From NCBI RefSeq assembly GCF_001598255.1, contig NZ_BCYP01000016.1, forward strand, positions 1-64,000: 64,000 nucleotides of DNA. The letters are read 5' to 3'. Source of the DNA: Mitsuaria chitosanitabida ATCC BAA-476 = NBRC 102408 (GTDB taxonomy: Bacteria > Pseudomonadota > Gammaproteobacteria > Burkholderiales > Burkholderiaceae_C). Below the pieces are notes generated by a model. That model searched no databases. It was not told the DNA's origin and saw only the letters and a list, made by a program, of their open reading frames with translations. A program made the position numbers and the translations under genes. Shown in pieces: positions 1 to 8,300 of this stretch (within the stretch, counting starts at the first letter, position 1; every line of letters begins with the position of its first letter).

Positions 1-56
1 TGGCTGCGTGGCTGCGTGGCTGCGTGGCTGCGTGGCTGCATGGCTGCGTGGCTGCG
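1..56. repeat. 8-bp tandem repeat (TGGCTGCG x7)
   Basis: Seven head-to-tail copies of TGGCTGCG at the very edge of the window, the fifth with a final A instead of G. The array may start before the window. The unit is not a multiple of three, so copy-number change would shift any reading frame crossing it. No gene was found here. Confidence 0.85.
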
Positions 57-112
57 GTAGGTCAGCAGGCTAGCAAGACATGGCCCCAACGATCACGCTG
101 AGCGCAACGCAG

Positions 113-220
113 CCCCTCGCCCACGGCGTGGGAGAGGGGTGGGGGTGAGGGTAGTTGCAGCCAGCGAGCGTTCTTCCCCCTCGCCCGCTTGCGGGAGAGG
201 GCCGGGGTGAGGGTCTTCGG
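113..220. repeat. Pair of interspersed inverted-repeat elements
   Basis: Two copies (113-152 and 176-220) of an element that recurs through the window. Each has a CCCTC-CCCGC / GCGGG-GAGGG hairpin followed by a GGGGTGAGGGT tail. They are direct repeats here, separated by a short spacer containing AGCGAGCGTT that is also found near the copies at about 8200. The structure resembles REP/BIME elements; that label is inference. Between the 8-bp array and position 232 nothing else was seen. Confidence 0.75.
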
Positions 221-232
221 GGTGGTGGCCCC

Positions 233-583
233 TCAGCCCGCCGATCCCATCTGCTCTTTGACTCGGCACGCGGGCGCCTGGGACGCTGCCCACTGCGCCG
301 CCGCGCGGACGGCCAGTTCCTGGTGCGCCGACGTCGCCACCGTCTCGTCCGGCTGGATCGCCCCGTGGTACGGCGCCTCGGTCCCTTGCGCGTAGCGGGC
401 CATGCTCAGCAGCAGCGACGCCCCGTCCGGCACCTGATGCACGGTGTTGGCCGTCGTCATCCCGTAGGTCGGCTGCCCGAAGGTGCGCACGCCCGTCCAA
501 GGACTTTGAGAAGTCCCGGACTCTAGGGCCAGGTCTTGCCCGGCACCACCCGACTCAAGGGGGAATGTTCGTCGCGGCGCCAT
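233..583 (-). CDS. Hypothetical protein, 116 aa
   Basis: An open frame of 116 codons starting at ATG 583 and ending shortly after the second interspersed repeat. I do not recognise the family. No signal peptide or membrane helix is visible. The sequence has an ordinary amino-acid mix, including the segment GMTTANTVHQVPDGASLLL and an acidic/alanine-rich helix-like C-terminus, which looks more protein-like than the antisense frames. There is no strong ribosome-binding site. The gene lies downstream of, and on the same strand as, the DUF4198 gene. It could be a spurious frame in GC-rich DNA. Confidence 0.35.
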   Translation of the reverse strand: MAPRRTFPLESGGAGQDLALESGTSQSPWTGVRTFGQPTYGMTTANTVHQVPDGASLLLSMARYAQGTEAPYHGAIQPDETVATSAHQELAVRAAAQWAASQAPACRVKEQMGSAG

Positions 584-658
584 GCGGGCGCCGTCCAGGT
601 GCCGTGAAGCCGGCGGCGGCCGCGCCCCTCGACGGCGGGCGCGGCCCCTGCCCCCACG

Positions 659-1435
659 TCACCTGTTGGGCGCCGCGGCCGGCCCCGCGGGGATCGGGTC
701 CGCGCCTGCGCGGGTCAGCACGGTCAAGGACGTCACGTAGTGGACGCCGTCGTACTTCTCCACGCCCTTGGCGCCCGAGCGCTCGCCGGGCGTGCGATCG
801 TCGTGCGCGACCTCCGCCACGTACTGGCCCTTCCACGGCAGATCGAAGCTGACCAGGCCCTGCTCGTCGGCGTGCTGCTCCTTGGCCCAGCCCGACTGCG
901 TCACCAGCGACACCTTGGCCTTGGGCAGCGGCTGGCCGCGGAAGAAGACCTTGAACTTGCCGGCCTCGCCGGTGGGCACCAGGTCCAGCAGCAACTTCGG
1001 CGCCAGCGCGGCATGGTCGGTCACCAGGCGCGCCGCCGGGCGGTACCAGTGGGTCAGCTGCTTCTCGCCCTGCTTGGCGCTGTAGAGCGGATAGGCCGCG
1101 TCCTCGGCCACGATCGAGTCGCCGCCTTCGGCGCGGAACGGCAGCGCGTAGCCGTCCTTGCCCTTGGTCGCCTCGACGACGGTGTCGCCCTTGCCGTTCA
1201 GCAGGATGGCCTTGACCTGGCCGAACTTGTCCAGCAGACCCGGCGAGGTCTCGCGCAGGTTGTCGCCGAACTCGCCGAAGCGCACGATCGCGCGCGCCTG
1301 GCCGGCGGCCTGCTCGATCCAGATCTGATGCGCCTGCGCCGCGCCGGCCGCCGCCAGCAGCAACGCGCTCAGCGCCAGACGAATCGTGGTGGGATGGGAA
1401 TGGCCGCGAAGGGTCGCGGAGGTCTTGTCGCTCAT
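659..1435 (-). CDS. DUF4198 domain-containing periplasmic protein
   Basis: 258 residues. ATG 1435 is preceded by GGAGAG at good spacing. The frame stays open upstream to 1705, but the chosen start places a Sec signal peptide (about residues 14-36, ending AAGAAQAHQ) near the N-terminus. The mature protein begins with HQIWIEQ, typical of DUF4198 proteins, which are periplasmic or outer-membrane-associated beta-rich proteins often encoded beside metal or TonB-dependent uptake genes. The C-terminal half has the family-like segment 'LPKAKVSLVTQSGW' and a G-Y/V-A-E-V motif. It is the last gene in a minus-strand uptake run, 169 bp downstream of an ABC ATPase. A role in metal uptake is inference. Confidence 0.75.
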   Translation of the reverse strand: MSDKTSATLRGHSHPTTIRLALSALLLAAAGAAQAHQIWIEQAAGQARAIVRFGEFGDNLRETSPGLLDKFGQVKAILLNGKGDTVVEATKGKDGYALPFRAEGGDSIVAEDAAYPLYSAKQGEKQLTHWYRPAARLVTDHAALAPKLLLDLVPTGEAGKFKVFFRGQPLPKAKVSLVTQSGWAKEQHADEQGLVSFDLPWKGQYVAEVAHDDRTPGERSGAKGVEKYDGVHYVTSLTVLTRAGADPIPAGPAAAPNR

Positions 1436-1604
1436 GGGCTCTCCAGTGGATGACGTGCGGTCGCGATCACTGGCTGACGAGGGCGCGCTTCGTGGCGCGC
1501 CGAGCTGGCTGGTCGACAGATGCGAGGGGATCGCATCATAGAGGCCCCGCGGAGCGCGAGGCCTCAAGCCCTTCCCGTTCCGGGCGAATAGGGCCCGTCC
1601 CTGA

Positions 1605-2669
1605 TCAGGCCGCGTAGGCCCAGCAGGACTCCGCCGGCAGTTCGACCCAGTACTCGTGACCCGGGTCCCGCGCCACATGCCCGAAGGCACGCAGCCGCAG
1701 TTCACCGGCCTCGAAGAGGTACTCCCAGCGGTCGCCCAGGTACATCGCCGTCACCAGCTTCGCGCGAACGCGGTTGTCGCCCGGACCGTCGGCCACGACC
1801 ACCCGCTCCAGCCGCACCACCACCTGCGCGGTGTCGCCGACCTTGAGCGGATCGCGGCTCTGCGCCAGCAGCGGCCCCCCGGGCCCCTGCAGGCGCAGCG
1901 TGCCCGCCCCGACCTGGTCGACCTTCGCGTCGAAGCGGTTGTTGCTGCCCATGAACTCCGCCGTGTACAGCGTGCGCGGCGCGCCGTAGAGCTCCTGCGG
2001 CGTGCCCTCCTGCTCGATGCGGCCGCCCTTGAGCAGCAGGATGCGGTCGCTCATCGCCATCGCCTCGGTCTGGTCGTGCGTCACGCACAGCGCCGACAGG
2101 TTGAGCTTCACGATCAGCGCCCGCAGCCAGGCCCGCGCTTCCTCGCGCAGCTTGGCGTCGAGGTTGGACAGCGGCTCGTCCAGCAGGATCACCGGCGGGT
2201 TGTAGACCAGCGCCCGCGCGATCGCCACGCGCTGCTGCTGACCGCCCGAGAGCTGGAACGGATAGCGCTCGCCCAGATGCCCCAGGCCGAGGTTCTCCAA
2301 CGCCTGCTGGACACGCGCCTTCACTTCGGCCTGCGGCACCTTGCGCAGCACCAGGCCGTAGCCGACGTTCTGCGCGACCGTGCGGTGCGGCCACAGCGCA
2401 TAGGACTGGAACACCAGCCCCAGCGAGCGCTGCTCCGCCGGCAGGTCCACGCCCTTGGCCGCGTCGAACAGCGGCTTCCCGTCCAGCAGGATGGTCCCTT
2501 GCGAGGGATGCTCCAGCCCCGCCACCGCGCGCAGCAGCGTCGTCTTGCCGCTGCCCGAGGCGCCCAGCAGCGAGACCACCTCGCCCGCCTTGAGGTTGAA
2601 GGAAACGCCCCGCAGCACCGGCGTGCTGCCGTAGCCCAGGTGGATGTCGTTGACGCTCAGCTTAGTCAT
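1605..2669 (-). CDS. ABC transporter ATP-binding protein (FbpC/PotA-like)
   Basis: 354 residues; energises the importer formed with the two upstream genes. Visible motifs: Walker A GASGSGKTT (about residues 36-44), Q-loop in QSYALWPH, ABC signature LSGGQQQRVAIARAL, Walker B VILLDEPLSNLDAKLRE and the H-loop VTHDQTEA. A C-terminal extension of about 110 residues fits a TOBE regulatory domain, as in the iron, polyamine and 2-aminoethylphosphonate importer subfamily (CUT1-like). The start ATG overlaps the last 8 bases of the permease gene, so the two are translationally coupled. The substrate cannot be decided from the ATPase alone; ferric iron or a phosphonate is likely from the family. Confidence 0.92.
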   Translation of the reverse strand: MTKLSVNDIHLGYGSTPVLRGVSFNLKAGEVVSLLGASGSGKTTLLRAVAGLEHPSQGTILLDGKPLFDAAKGVDLPAEQRSLGLVFQSYALWPHRTVAQNVGYGLVLRKVPQAEVKARVQQALENLGLGHLGERYPFQLSGGQQQRVAIARALVYNPPVILLDEPLSNLDAKLREEARAWLRALIVKLNLSALCVTHDQTEAMAMSDRILLLKGGRIEQEGTPQELYGAPRTLYTAEFMGSNNRFDAKVDQVGAGTLRLQGPGGPLLAQSRDPLKVGDTAQVVVRLERVVVADGPGDNRVRAKLVTAMYLGDRWEYLFEAGELRLRAFGHVARDPGHEYWVELPAESCWAYAA

Positions 2670-4395
2670 GGAGCTTCACCCCGAAACGCAGTGCCACGGC
2701 CAGACCCAGGCCGACCATGACGATGTTGATGACGGACAGCGCGGCGACCAGATCGGTCGCGCCGGATGCCCACATGGAAACCAGCAGCGCGCCGATCACC
2801 TCGGTCCCCGGCGACAGCAGGTAGACGCCGGTCGAGTACTCGCGCTCGAAGATCAGGAAGACCAGCAGCCAGCTCGACAACAGCCCGAAGCGCACCAGCG
2901 GCAAGGTCACATGGCGGCTCACCTGCGAGGCCGTCGCGCCCACCGTGCGCGCGGCTTCCTCGAGGTCGGGGCCGACCTGCATCAGCGCGCTCTGCACCAC
3001 GCGCTGACCGTAGGCCAGCCAGATCACCGTGTAGGCGATCCAGATCGCGAACATGCTGTTGCGCCACTCCTTGAGACCCGGCACGAACAGGAACACCCAC
3101 AGGAAGGCCAGGCCCGCCAGCAGCCCCGGCACGGCGCGCGGCACCAGCACGAGGTAGTCCATCAGCTTGGTCGCCCAGTCGTTGCGGCGATGGCCGGCGA
3201 AGCTGATCGCGGTGTAGCAGGCCACCGCCAGCGCGCCGCCGATCACGCCGATGCCCAGCGTGTTGACGATGGCGCGCACCAGGTTGTCCTGGTCGAAGAC
3301 GTCGCGGTAATGCTGCAGCGTGAAGGCGTCGATCAGCGAGATGCCCTCGCCCCATTGCGAGACGAAGGACCGCATCACGATGCCCGACACCGGCACCAGC
3401 ACCGTCAGGAACAGCCACAGCAGCACGACCGCGATCGCGATCCAGCGCCAGCCACCCAGGCGCAGCGGCACCTGGCGGCCGCCCTTGCCCTTGATCGAGA
3501 TGTACTTGTTGGCGCTGCGCAGCAGGCGCCGCTGCAGCAGCACCAGCGGGAAGGTCACCAGCACGATCAGCACCGCCACCACCGCCATCAGGTGATAGGA
3601 CGGGATGCCCAGCTTGCTGGCCAGCTTGTACATGTAGGTGGTGAGCACGAGGTAGCCGTTGGGATCGCCCAGCACCAGCGGCAGGCCGAAGACCTCGAAG
3701 CCCAGGAAGAAGATCAGCACGCCCGCGAAGAGGATGGACGGCATCACCATCGGCAGGCTGACGTCGCGCGCCACCCGCAGCGGCGAGGCGCCGGCGATGC
3801 GGGCCGCCTCCTCCACGTCGCTGCCCAGATTGCGCAGCGCCGCCGAGGCGTACAAATAGACGTGCGGCACATGCGTCAAGCCCGCGATGACGGCGATGCC
3901 GCCGATGGAGTAGACGTCCCACCATTCCTGCCCGAAGGCCTGGCGCCACCAGATCGTGTACAGGCCGCTGGGGCCCGCCGCCACGACATAGCCCAGCGCC
4001 AGCACCACCGCCGACACGAAGATCGGCGTGAGCAGCAGCGGCTCGATCCAGCGCCGGCCCGGCAGGTCGGTGCGGACCATCAGGAAGGCCAGCAGCGCGC
4101 CCAGCGGCACGGCGATCAGCACCATGCCGCTGGCGATCAGCAGCGAGTTCTTGAGCGCGAACCAGAAGTCCGGGTCCTCGAAGACGAAGCGATAGGCGTC
4201 GAGCGACACCTGCGGGTTCGGCATGAAGAACGGCGCCGACAGCAGGCTCTGGTAGGCGATCATCGCCAGCGGCAACAGCACCACCAGCACGGTGACGCCG
4301 ATCACGAGCCAGCGCGTCAGGTGCGGCGCGATCGGCCATCGCCGACCGACCGGCGCCGGCAACGCGGGCTGCGGCAAGGTCTTGGAAAGGGACAT
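2662..4395 (-). CDS. ABC transporter permease, fused double domain (FbpB-like)
   Basis: 577 residues with about twelve membrane helices in two homologous halves. Each half carries an EAA coupling loop: EEAARIAGASPLRVARDVSLP in the first half and EEAARTVGATASQVSRHVTLP in the second. Fused permeases of this type (FbpB/SfuB/PhnV-like) serve ferric-iron and phosphonate importers, where one polypeptide replaces a dimer. The gene lies 40 bp downstream of the binding-protein gene and overlaps the ATPase gene by 8 bp, so the three form one operon. ATG 4395 is preceded by an AGGAG-like site (GAACCAGGAGTTCCCGATG). Confidence 0.92.
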   Translation of the reverse strand: MSLSKTLPQPALPAPVGRRWPIAPHLTRWLVIGVTVLVVLLPLAMIAYQSLLSAPFFMPNPQVSLDAYRFVFEDPDFWFALKNSLLIASGMVLIAVPLGALLAFLMVRTDLPGRRWIEPLLLTPIFVSAVVLALGYVVAAGPSGLYTIWWRQAFGQEWWDVYSIGGIAVIAGLTHVPHVYLYASAALRNLGSDVEEAARIAGASPLRVARDVSLPMVMPSILFAGVLIFFLGFEVFGLPLVLGDPNGYLVLTTYMYKLASKLGIPSYHLMAVVAVLIVLVTFPLVLLQRRLLRSANKYISIKGKGGRQVPLRLGGWRWIAIAVVLLWLFLTVLVPVSGIVMRSFVSQWGEGISLIDAFTLQHYRDVFDQDNLVRAIVNTLGIGVIGGALAVACYTAISFAGHRRNDWATKLMDYLVLVPRAVPGLLAGLAFLWVFLFVPGLKEWRNSMFAIWIAYTVIWLAYGQRVVQSALMQVGPDLEEAARTVGATASQVSRHVTLPLVRFGLLSSWLLVFLIFEREYSTGVYLLSPGTEVIGALLVSMWASGATDLVAALSVINIVMVGLGLAVALRFGVKLHD

Positions 4396-4435
4396 CGGGA
4401 ACTCCTGGTTCAGCTCGAAACTTCAGCTCAGACCA

Positions 4436-5551
4436 TCACTTGCGCGCCACGTGCGAGCGCCAGGTCTTGATGAACTCCAGCCGCTTGGTCTGGTCCAGGT
4501 AGGTCAGCAGCTGCTGGTCGATGGCGATGGGCTTGAGCGTCGCGCCCAATTCCTTCTCCAGCGCGGCGGCGGTCATCTCGCCCTCGACGTCGGTGCGGAT
4601 GGAATACAGCTCCGACGCGGTCGACAGCGTGGTCTGGCCCTTCTTCGAGAGCAGGTAGTCCAGCCAGAGCTTGGCGGCATTGGGGCTCTTGGCGTTCTTC
4701 GAGATGAACGCGACGCGGCTCATCACCAGCGTGTGATCGCGCAGCAGCGCGTAGCCGATGTTGTTGTCCTTGCGCGCCCGGGCGTGGGCGTAGGACGTGA
4801 TCATGTTGTAGCCCAGCAGCTGCTCGCCCGAGGAGATGCGCTCCATCATCGTGCTGCTCGAGGACTGCAGGCGCACGCCCGAGGCGCCCAGCGCCTTGAC
4901 CATGTCCCAGGTGCCCGGCGCGTTGATCGCCACGTCGCGCGACAGGAAGAGGAAGCCCACGCCCGCCTTCTCGATGTCGTAGGTCGTGGCCTTGCCGTTG
5001 TACTTGGGATCGGCCAGCAGCTTGGTGAACTCGGCATGCGTCTTCGGGACCTGGTCCGCGGGCATCAGGCGCTTGTTGTAGACGATGCCCAGCGGCTCGA
5101 AGGTCGTGCCGTAGGCCATCTTCTGGTGGATGGCCCAGGCCGGCAGCGCCTTGGACTCGGGCGAGTCGTAGGCCAGCGCATAGCCGTCGGCGACCAGCTT
5201 GACCGACTGGTCCATGGCCGAGTTCCAGACCACGTCCGCGCTCGCGGTGCCGGCGGCGGTCTCGCTGATGAAGCGGTTGAACAGCTCGTTGCTGTTCATG
5301 TCCATGTACTCGACCTTGACGCCGGGGAACAGGGACTCGAACTCCTTGACCAGCGGCTTGCCCGCGGCGGCGTCGGTCGGCGTGTAGACGGTGACCTTGC
5401 CCTCCTTGCGGGCGGCGTCGATGACGGCCTGGTAGCCGGCGGGGTAGCCGGTCGGGACCTGCGCGGCGGCGGGCATGGCGACGGCCAGCGCGGTCAGCGC
5501 CGTCAGGGTGGAGGCGGCGGCGAGGCAGGTGCGTCGAGAGATGGATCGCAT
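4436..5551 (-). CDS. ABC transporter substrate-binding protein (FbpA/AfuA-like)
   Basis: 371 residues, periplasmic. ATG 5551 was chosen because it gives a clear signal peptide (RRTCLAAASTLTALTALAVA, then AMPAAAQ). The open frame continues upstream with no signal. After the signal comes the YQAVIDAARKEGKVTVYTP segment typical of family-1 iron/thiamine/2-aminoethylphosphonate binding proteins. Several tyrosines lie in the region where iron ligands occur in FbpA, but ligands cannot be assigned by eye. It heads the FbpABC-like operon and is followed by permease and ATPase. Its upstream neighbour on the same strand is a porin, separated by a strong palindrome. Confidence 0.9.
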   Translation of the reverse strand: MRSISRRTCLAAASTLTALTALAVAMPAAAQVPTGYPAGYQAVIDAARKEGKVTVYTPTDAAAGKPLVKEFESLFPGVKVEYMDMNSNELFNRFISETAAGTASADVVWNSAMDQSVKLVADGYALAYDSPESKALPAWAIHQKMAYGTTFEPLGIVYNKRLMPADQVPKTHAEFTKLLADPKYNGKATTYDIEKAGVGFLFLSRDVAINAPGTWDMVKALGASGVRLQSSSSTMMERISSGEQLLGYNMITSYAHARARKDNNIGYALLRDHTLVMSRVAFISKNAKSPNAAKLWLDYLLSKKGQTTLSTASELYSIRTDVEGEMTAAALEKELGATLKPIAIDQQLLTYLDQTKRLEFIKTWRSHVARK

Positions 5552-5639
5552 CGGGGGACTCCTGGTCAATGAAGGTCGCGGCGGTCGCGACGGTCGGAAA
5601 CAGTGACGGGAAGACGAGGCGCGCGCGGACCCGAGGGCG

Positions 5640-5657
5640 GACCGGCGCGCGCCGGTC
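5640..5657 (-). terminator. Perfect palindrome downstream of porin gene
   Basis: GACCGGCGC followed directly by GCGCCGGTC, an 18-bp perfect inverted repeat starting 7 bp past the porin stop codon. In RNA it would fold as a GC stem with a GCGC loop. No T-run follows, so it may act as a Rho-aided or 3'-stabilising hairpin rather than a classical intrinsic terminator. Confidence 0.5.
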
Positions 5658-5664
5658 GTCGGGC

Positions 5665-6753
5665 TCAGAAGCGGTGCTGGATGCCGAGGCCGAAGCTCGA
5701 CTGCGAATCGGCATAGCCGTTGTCGTCGCGCGAGACGCTGACCACGCCGCCGCTCTTGGACTTGGCGGTGGACGCGACGGCGTAGAGGCTGGTGCGCTTG
5801 GACAGCTCGTACTTCGCGCGCAGCGCGAAGAGGCGCGGATCGTTGGTGCCGGTCGCGCCGCTGTCCACGTTCTGGAAGTACACGGCCGGGGTGATGCTCC
5901 ACTGCGCGGTGGCGGACCAGGTCGCGCCGATCCAGGTCATGGTGCTCTTCAGGTCGGCGCCGCCGGCGGCCAGCTCCTTCTTGTAGCGACGCTGCGCGAC
6001 GAAGACCTTGACCGGCTTGAGGTCGTAGGACGCGGCGATGTGCAGCGCCTTCTCCTTGTCGTACTTGCCGGCGGTGATCGTCGTGCCGTTGCGCTGGTCG
6101 ATCACCAGGGCGGCGGCGAAGGGACCCGCGTTGTAGGCGCCGGCGACGGCGATGTAGCGTCCCGCCGAGTCGTTGCCCGCGATCTCGCCCAGCGCGTAGG
6201 TCGCGCCCAGCTTCACCGGGCCGAAGGTGCCCTGGTACTTGATCAGGTTGGACATGCCCGTGACCATGCCGTCCTTGCGGGCGTTGGTCGCGATCTGGCC
6301 GCCCGAGGTCGCCCAGGAATAGAACGGCGCGTAGCCCATCGGATCGAAGGGCAGGACGAAGTCGTAGGTGGTGGTGTAGGAGCGACCGGCGACGACGCGG
6401 CCGAAGTCTCCCTCGAGGCCCACGTTGGCCTGGCGGCCCCAGTACGACGAGCCCGCCGCGCCGGTGTCGAAGCCGACCTCGGCCTCCAGGTTGAACACGG
6501 CCTTCAGGCCGCCGCCCAGGTCCTCGGCGCCGCGCAGGCCCCAGCGCGAGGTGTTCATGCCGCCCGAGGTCACCGACAGGCGGCTGTCGCCGGCCGGGTT
6601 CATGTGGTTGCGGTACTCCATCAGCACGTCGGCGATGCCGTAGACGGTGACGCTGCTCTGCGCGAAGGCCGACGGCGCGGCGCTCAGCGCGAGCAGGCCG
6701 GCGGCCGACAGCAGCGAGGCCTGGACGCGGCGGGGGGAAGGCTTGTTCTGCAT
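5665..6753 (-). CDS. Outer-membrane porin (Gram-negative porin, betaproteobacterial type)
   Basis: 362 residues. Signal peptide of about 31 residues ending SAFAQSS, then SSVTVYGIADV, the standard first beta-strand of the OmpC/Omp32-like porin family in betaproteobacteria. The protein keeps the family hallmark SRWGLRGAEDLGGGLKAVF and ends GLGIQHRF, with the terminal phenylalanine recognised by the BAM complex. It lies between a Bug-type binding protein and an ABC importer on the same strand, which suggests it admits their substrate through the outer membrane. In other species TctD/TctE-type regulators control a porin plus binding protein, as found here. Confidence 0.93.
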   Translation of the reverse strand: MQNKPSPRRVQASLLSAAGLLALSAAPSAFAQSSVTVYGIADVLMEYRNHMNPAGDSRLSVTSGGMNTSRWGLRGAEDLGGGLKAVFNLEAEVGFDTGAAGSSYWGRQANVGLEGDFGRVVAGRSYTTTYDFVLPFDPMGYAPFYSWATSGGQIATNARKDGMVTGMSNLIKYQGTFGPVKLGATYALGEIAGNDSAGRYIAVAGAYNAGPFAAALVIDQRNGTTITAGKYDKEKALHIAASYDLKPVKVFVAQRRYKKELAAGGADLKSTMTWIGATWSATAQWSITPAVYFQNVDSGATGTNDPRLFALRAKYELSKRTSLYAVASTAKSKSGGVVSVSRDDNGYADSQSSFGLGIQHRF

Positions 6754-7009
6754 CGTGTCTCCTGGGTTTCTTGTGTGGGATGTCGATCAGGGAGGACGGG
6801 GACTTGCGAAAACGCGGGCGACAGCGGGCCCCGGGCCCTGTCCGGTGAGACAGGTCCGATGTCGCGGGATCTCGGGATGGAGGACGGCCGGGTCGTCGCC
6901 CGGGCCGTCGACCGCTCCTGCGAGCGGCGTCAGCCGGGGCGCGGCGGCCCGGTGATGGCGGCCTGCGCGGCCGCCTCGGTCGTGGGGGCGATGCCCGGGC
7001 GCCTCGTGC

Positions 7010-8020
7010 TCATCGGCGCAGTCCGAAGCGGGCCGCGATCTCGGCGTACTGCCGGTTCTGGTCCGCGATGTAGCCGCGCAGGGCGGCGCCGGTCAGCGCC
7101 AGCGGGAACAGGCCGTGGCGGGCGCGGATCTCGTCGAAGGCCGGCGTGGCCATCATCTGGTCGAAGGCCGAGGTCCACGCGGCGTAGGCGGCGTCGGACA
7201 CCTTGGGGCCGACGTAGAAGCCGCGGATCGCGGGCCAGACGATGTCGACGCCCTGCTCGCGCGCGGTCGGCACGCTGGCCAGCGGACCGGGGAGGCGCTG
7301 CTCGGAGAACACCGCCAGCACGCGGAACGGGCCGTTGAGCGGCTGCTTGTCGATGATCTCCGAGACGTCGCCCGAGTAGACCTGCACGTGGCCGCCCTTG
7401 AGCGCGGCGATGGCCTCGCCGCCGCCCTCGAAGGCGACGAAGCGCATGGCCTTGTAGTCGACGCCGGCGGCGCTGGTGACCAGGGCGGCCTTGACCCAGT
7501 CCTGGCTGCCGATGGTGCCGCCGGCGGCGAAGCTGATGCGCGCCGCGTCCGTCTTGAGCGCGGCCAGCAGCTCGGGCAGCGTCTTCCACGGCGAGTTGCG
7601 GTTCACCAGCACGACGCCGTAGTCGATGCCCACGGCGGCGACCCAGCGCACGTCGTCGACGGTGTGCTTGCCGAAGCGGCCGTTGGACAGGTTCAGCAGG
7701 GAGCCGCTGGAGAAGGCCACCAGCGTCTGGGCCTCGGCCGGTCGGCGGGTGACGATGGTGTCGTAGGCGATGGCGCCGACGCCGCCGGGCATGTAGCTGA
7801 TGCGCATGGGCTGCGCGGTGACGCCGGCCTTGAGCAACGCGGCCTGCGCGAGCTTGCAGGACTGGTCGAAGCCGCCGCCGGGCTTGGCCGGGGCGATGCA
7901 TTCGGCCGCGGCGAGCGCGGACGTGGCCGTCGCGACGGACGCCGCGGCCGGTCGCGGCGGCGCCGCCAGCACCGCCGCCCCGCACAGCTGCATCAGCAGC
8001 CCGATCAGGATGGTTCTCAT
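7010..8020 (-). CDS. Tripartite tricarboxylate transporter substrate-binding protein (Bug/TctC family)
   Basis: 336 residues with a signal peptide (MRTILIGLLMQLCGAAVLAA). The mature part has the Bug-family pattern: CIAPAKPGGGFD near the N-terminus (ligand loop with PGGG), MPGGVGAIAYDTI, and a late YVGPKVSD segment. Bug proteins bind small carboxylates and deliver them to TctA/TctB, but no TctA or TctB gene is in this window. The gene follows directly downstream of tctD-tctE-like genes. In Bordetella the homologous BctC acts as co-sensor with the BctD/BctE system, so a sensing role is plausible here. Start chosen for the signal peptide; AGGAGACAAC precedes it. Confidence 0.9.
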   Translation of the reverse strand: MRTILIGLLMQLCGAAVLAAPPRPAAASVATATSALAAAECIAPAKPGGGFDQSCKLAQAALLKAGVTAQPMRISYMPGGVGAIAYDTIVTRRPAEAQTLVAFSSGSLLNLSNGRFGKHTVDDVRWVAAVGIDYGVVLVNRNSPWKTLPELLAALKTDAARISFAAGGTIGSQDWVKAALVTSAAGVDYKAMRFVAFEGGGEAIAALKGGHVQVYSGDVSEIIDKQPLNGPFRVLAVFSEQRLPGPLASVPTAREQGVDIVWPAIRGFYVGPKVSDAAYAAWTSAFDQMMATPAFDEIRARHGLFPLALTGAALRGYIADQNRQYAEIAARFGLRR

Positions 8021-8168
8021 GTTGTCTCCTCGCGGTGATCTGTATCGCCGTCCGGGCGTCCTCGGGGTTGATCCGAGAGCGCCGGCTGGTCGCTCGTCAC
8101 CTGCTTGATCCGGACTCTAGAAAGCGGCTGCTTTCAGTCGCCTTTCAGATTGACAGCTCCACGGGTTT

Positions 8169-8300
8169 CCCCTCGCCCGCTTGCGGGAGAGGGGTGGGGG
8201 TGAGGGCCGGTGCAAGCAGCGAGCGTTGTTCGAAGAGGGGGGAGGCTCTGGTGTGCCACCGCCCTCACCCCAACCCCTCTCCCACTTCATGGGAGAGGGG
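8169..8300. repeat. Inverted pair of interspersed repeat elements
   Basis: Copies at 8169-8208 and 8261-8300 in opposite orientation, separated by about 50 bp containing AGCGAGCGTTGTTC, also seen between the copies at 113-220. The pair occupies the gap between the histidine kinase stop codon and the Bug gene. Its second arm overlaps the last codons of the kinase gene. Paired inverted arrangement is typical of BIME-like elements. Confidence 0.75.

Noticed and set aside
1656-2720. Long plus-strand open frame of 354 codons opposite the ABC ATPase
   Set aside because: It runs antisense to a gene with complete ABC motifs; its translation is His/Arg/Gln-rich, typical of antisense frames in GC-rich DNA.
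4436-4438. Possibility that the minus-strand frame beginning at 5714 is a gene
   Set aside because: It is out of frame with the binding protein, which has a signal peptide and family motifs; the alternative product is arginine-rich noise.
2644-4470. 608-codon plus-strand frame opposite the permease
   Set aside because: Antisense to a clear membrane protein; composition (very high His, Gln, Arg, Asp) is that of a reverse-strand artefact.
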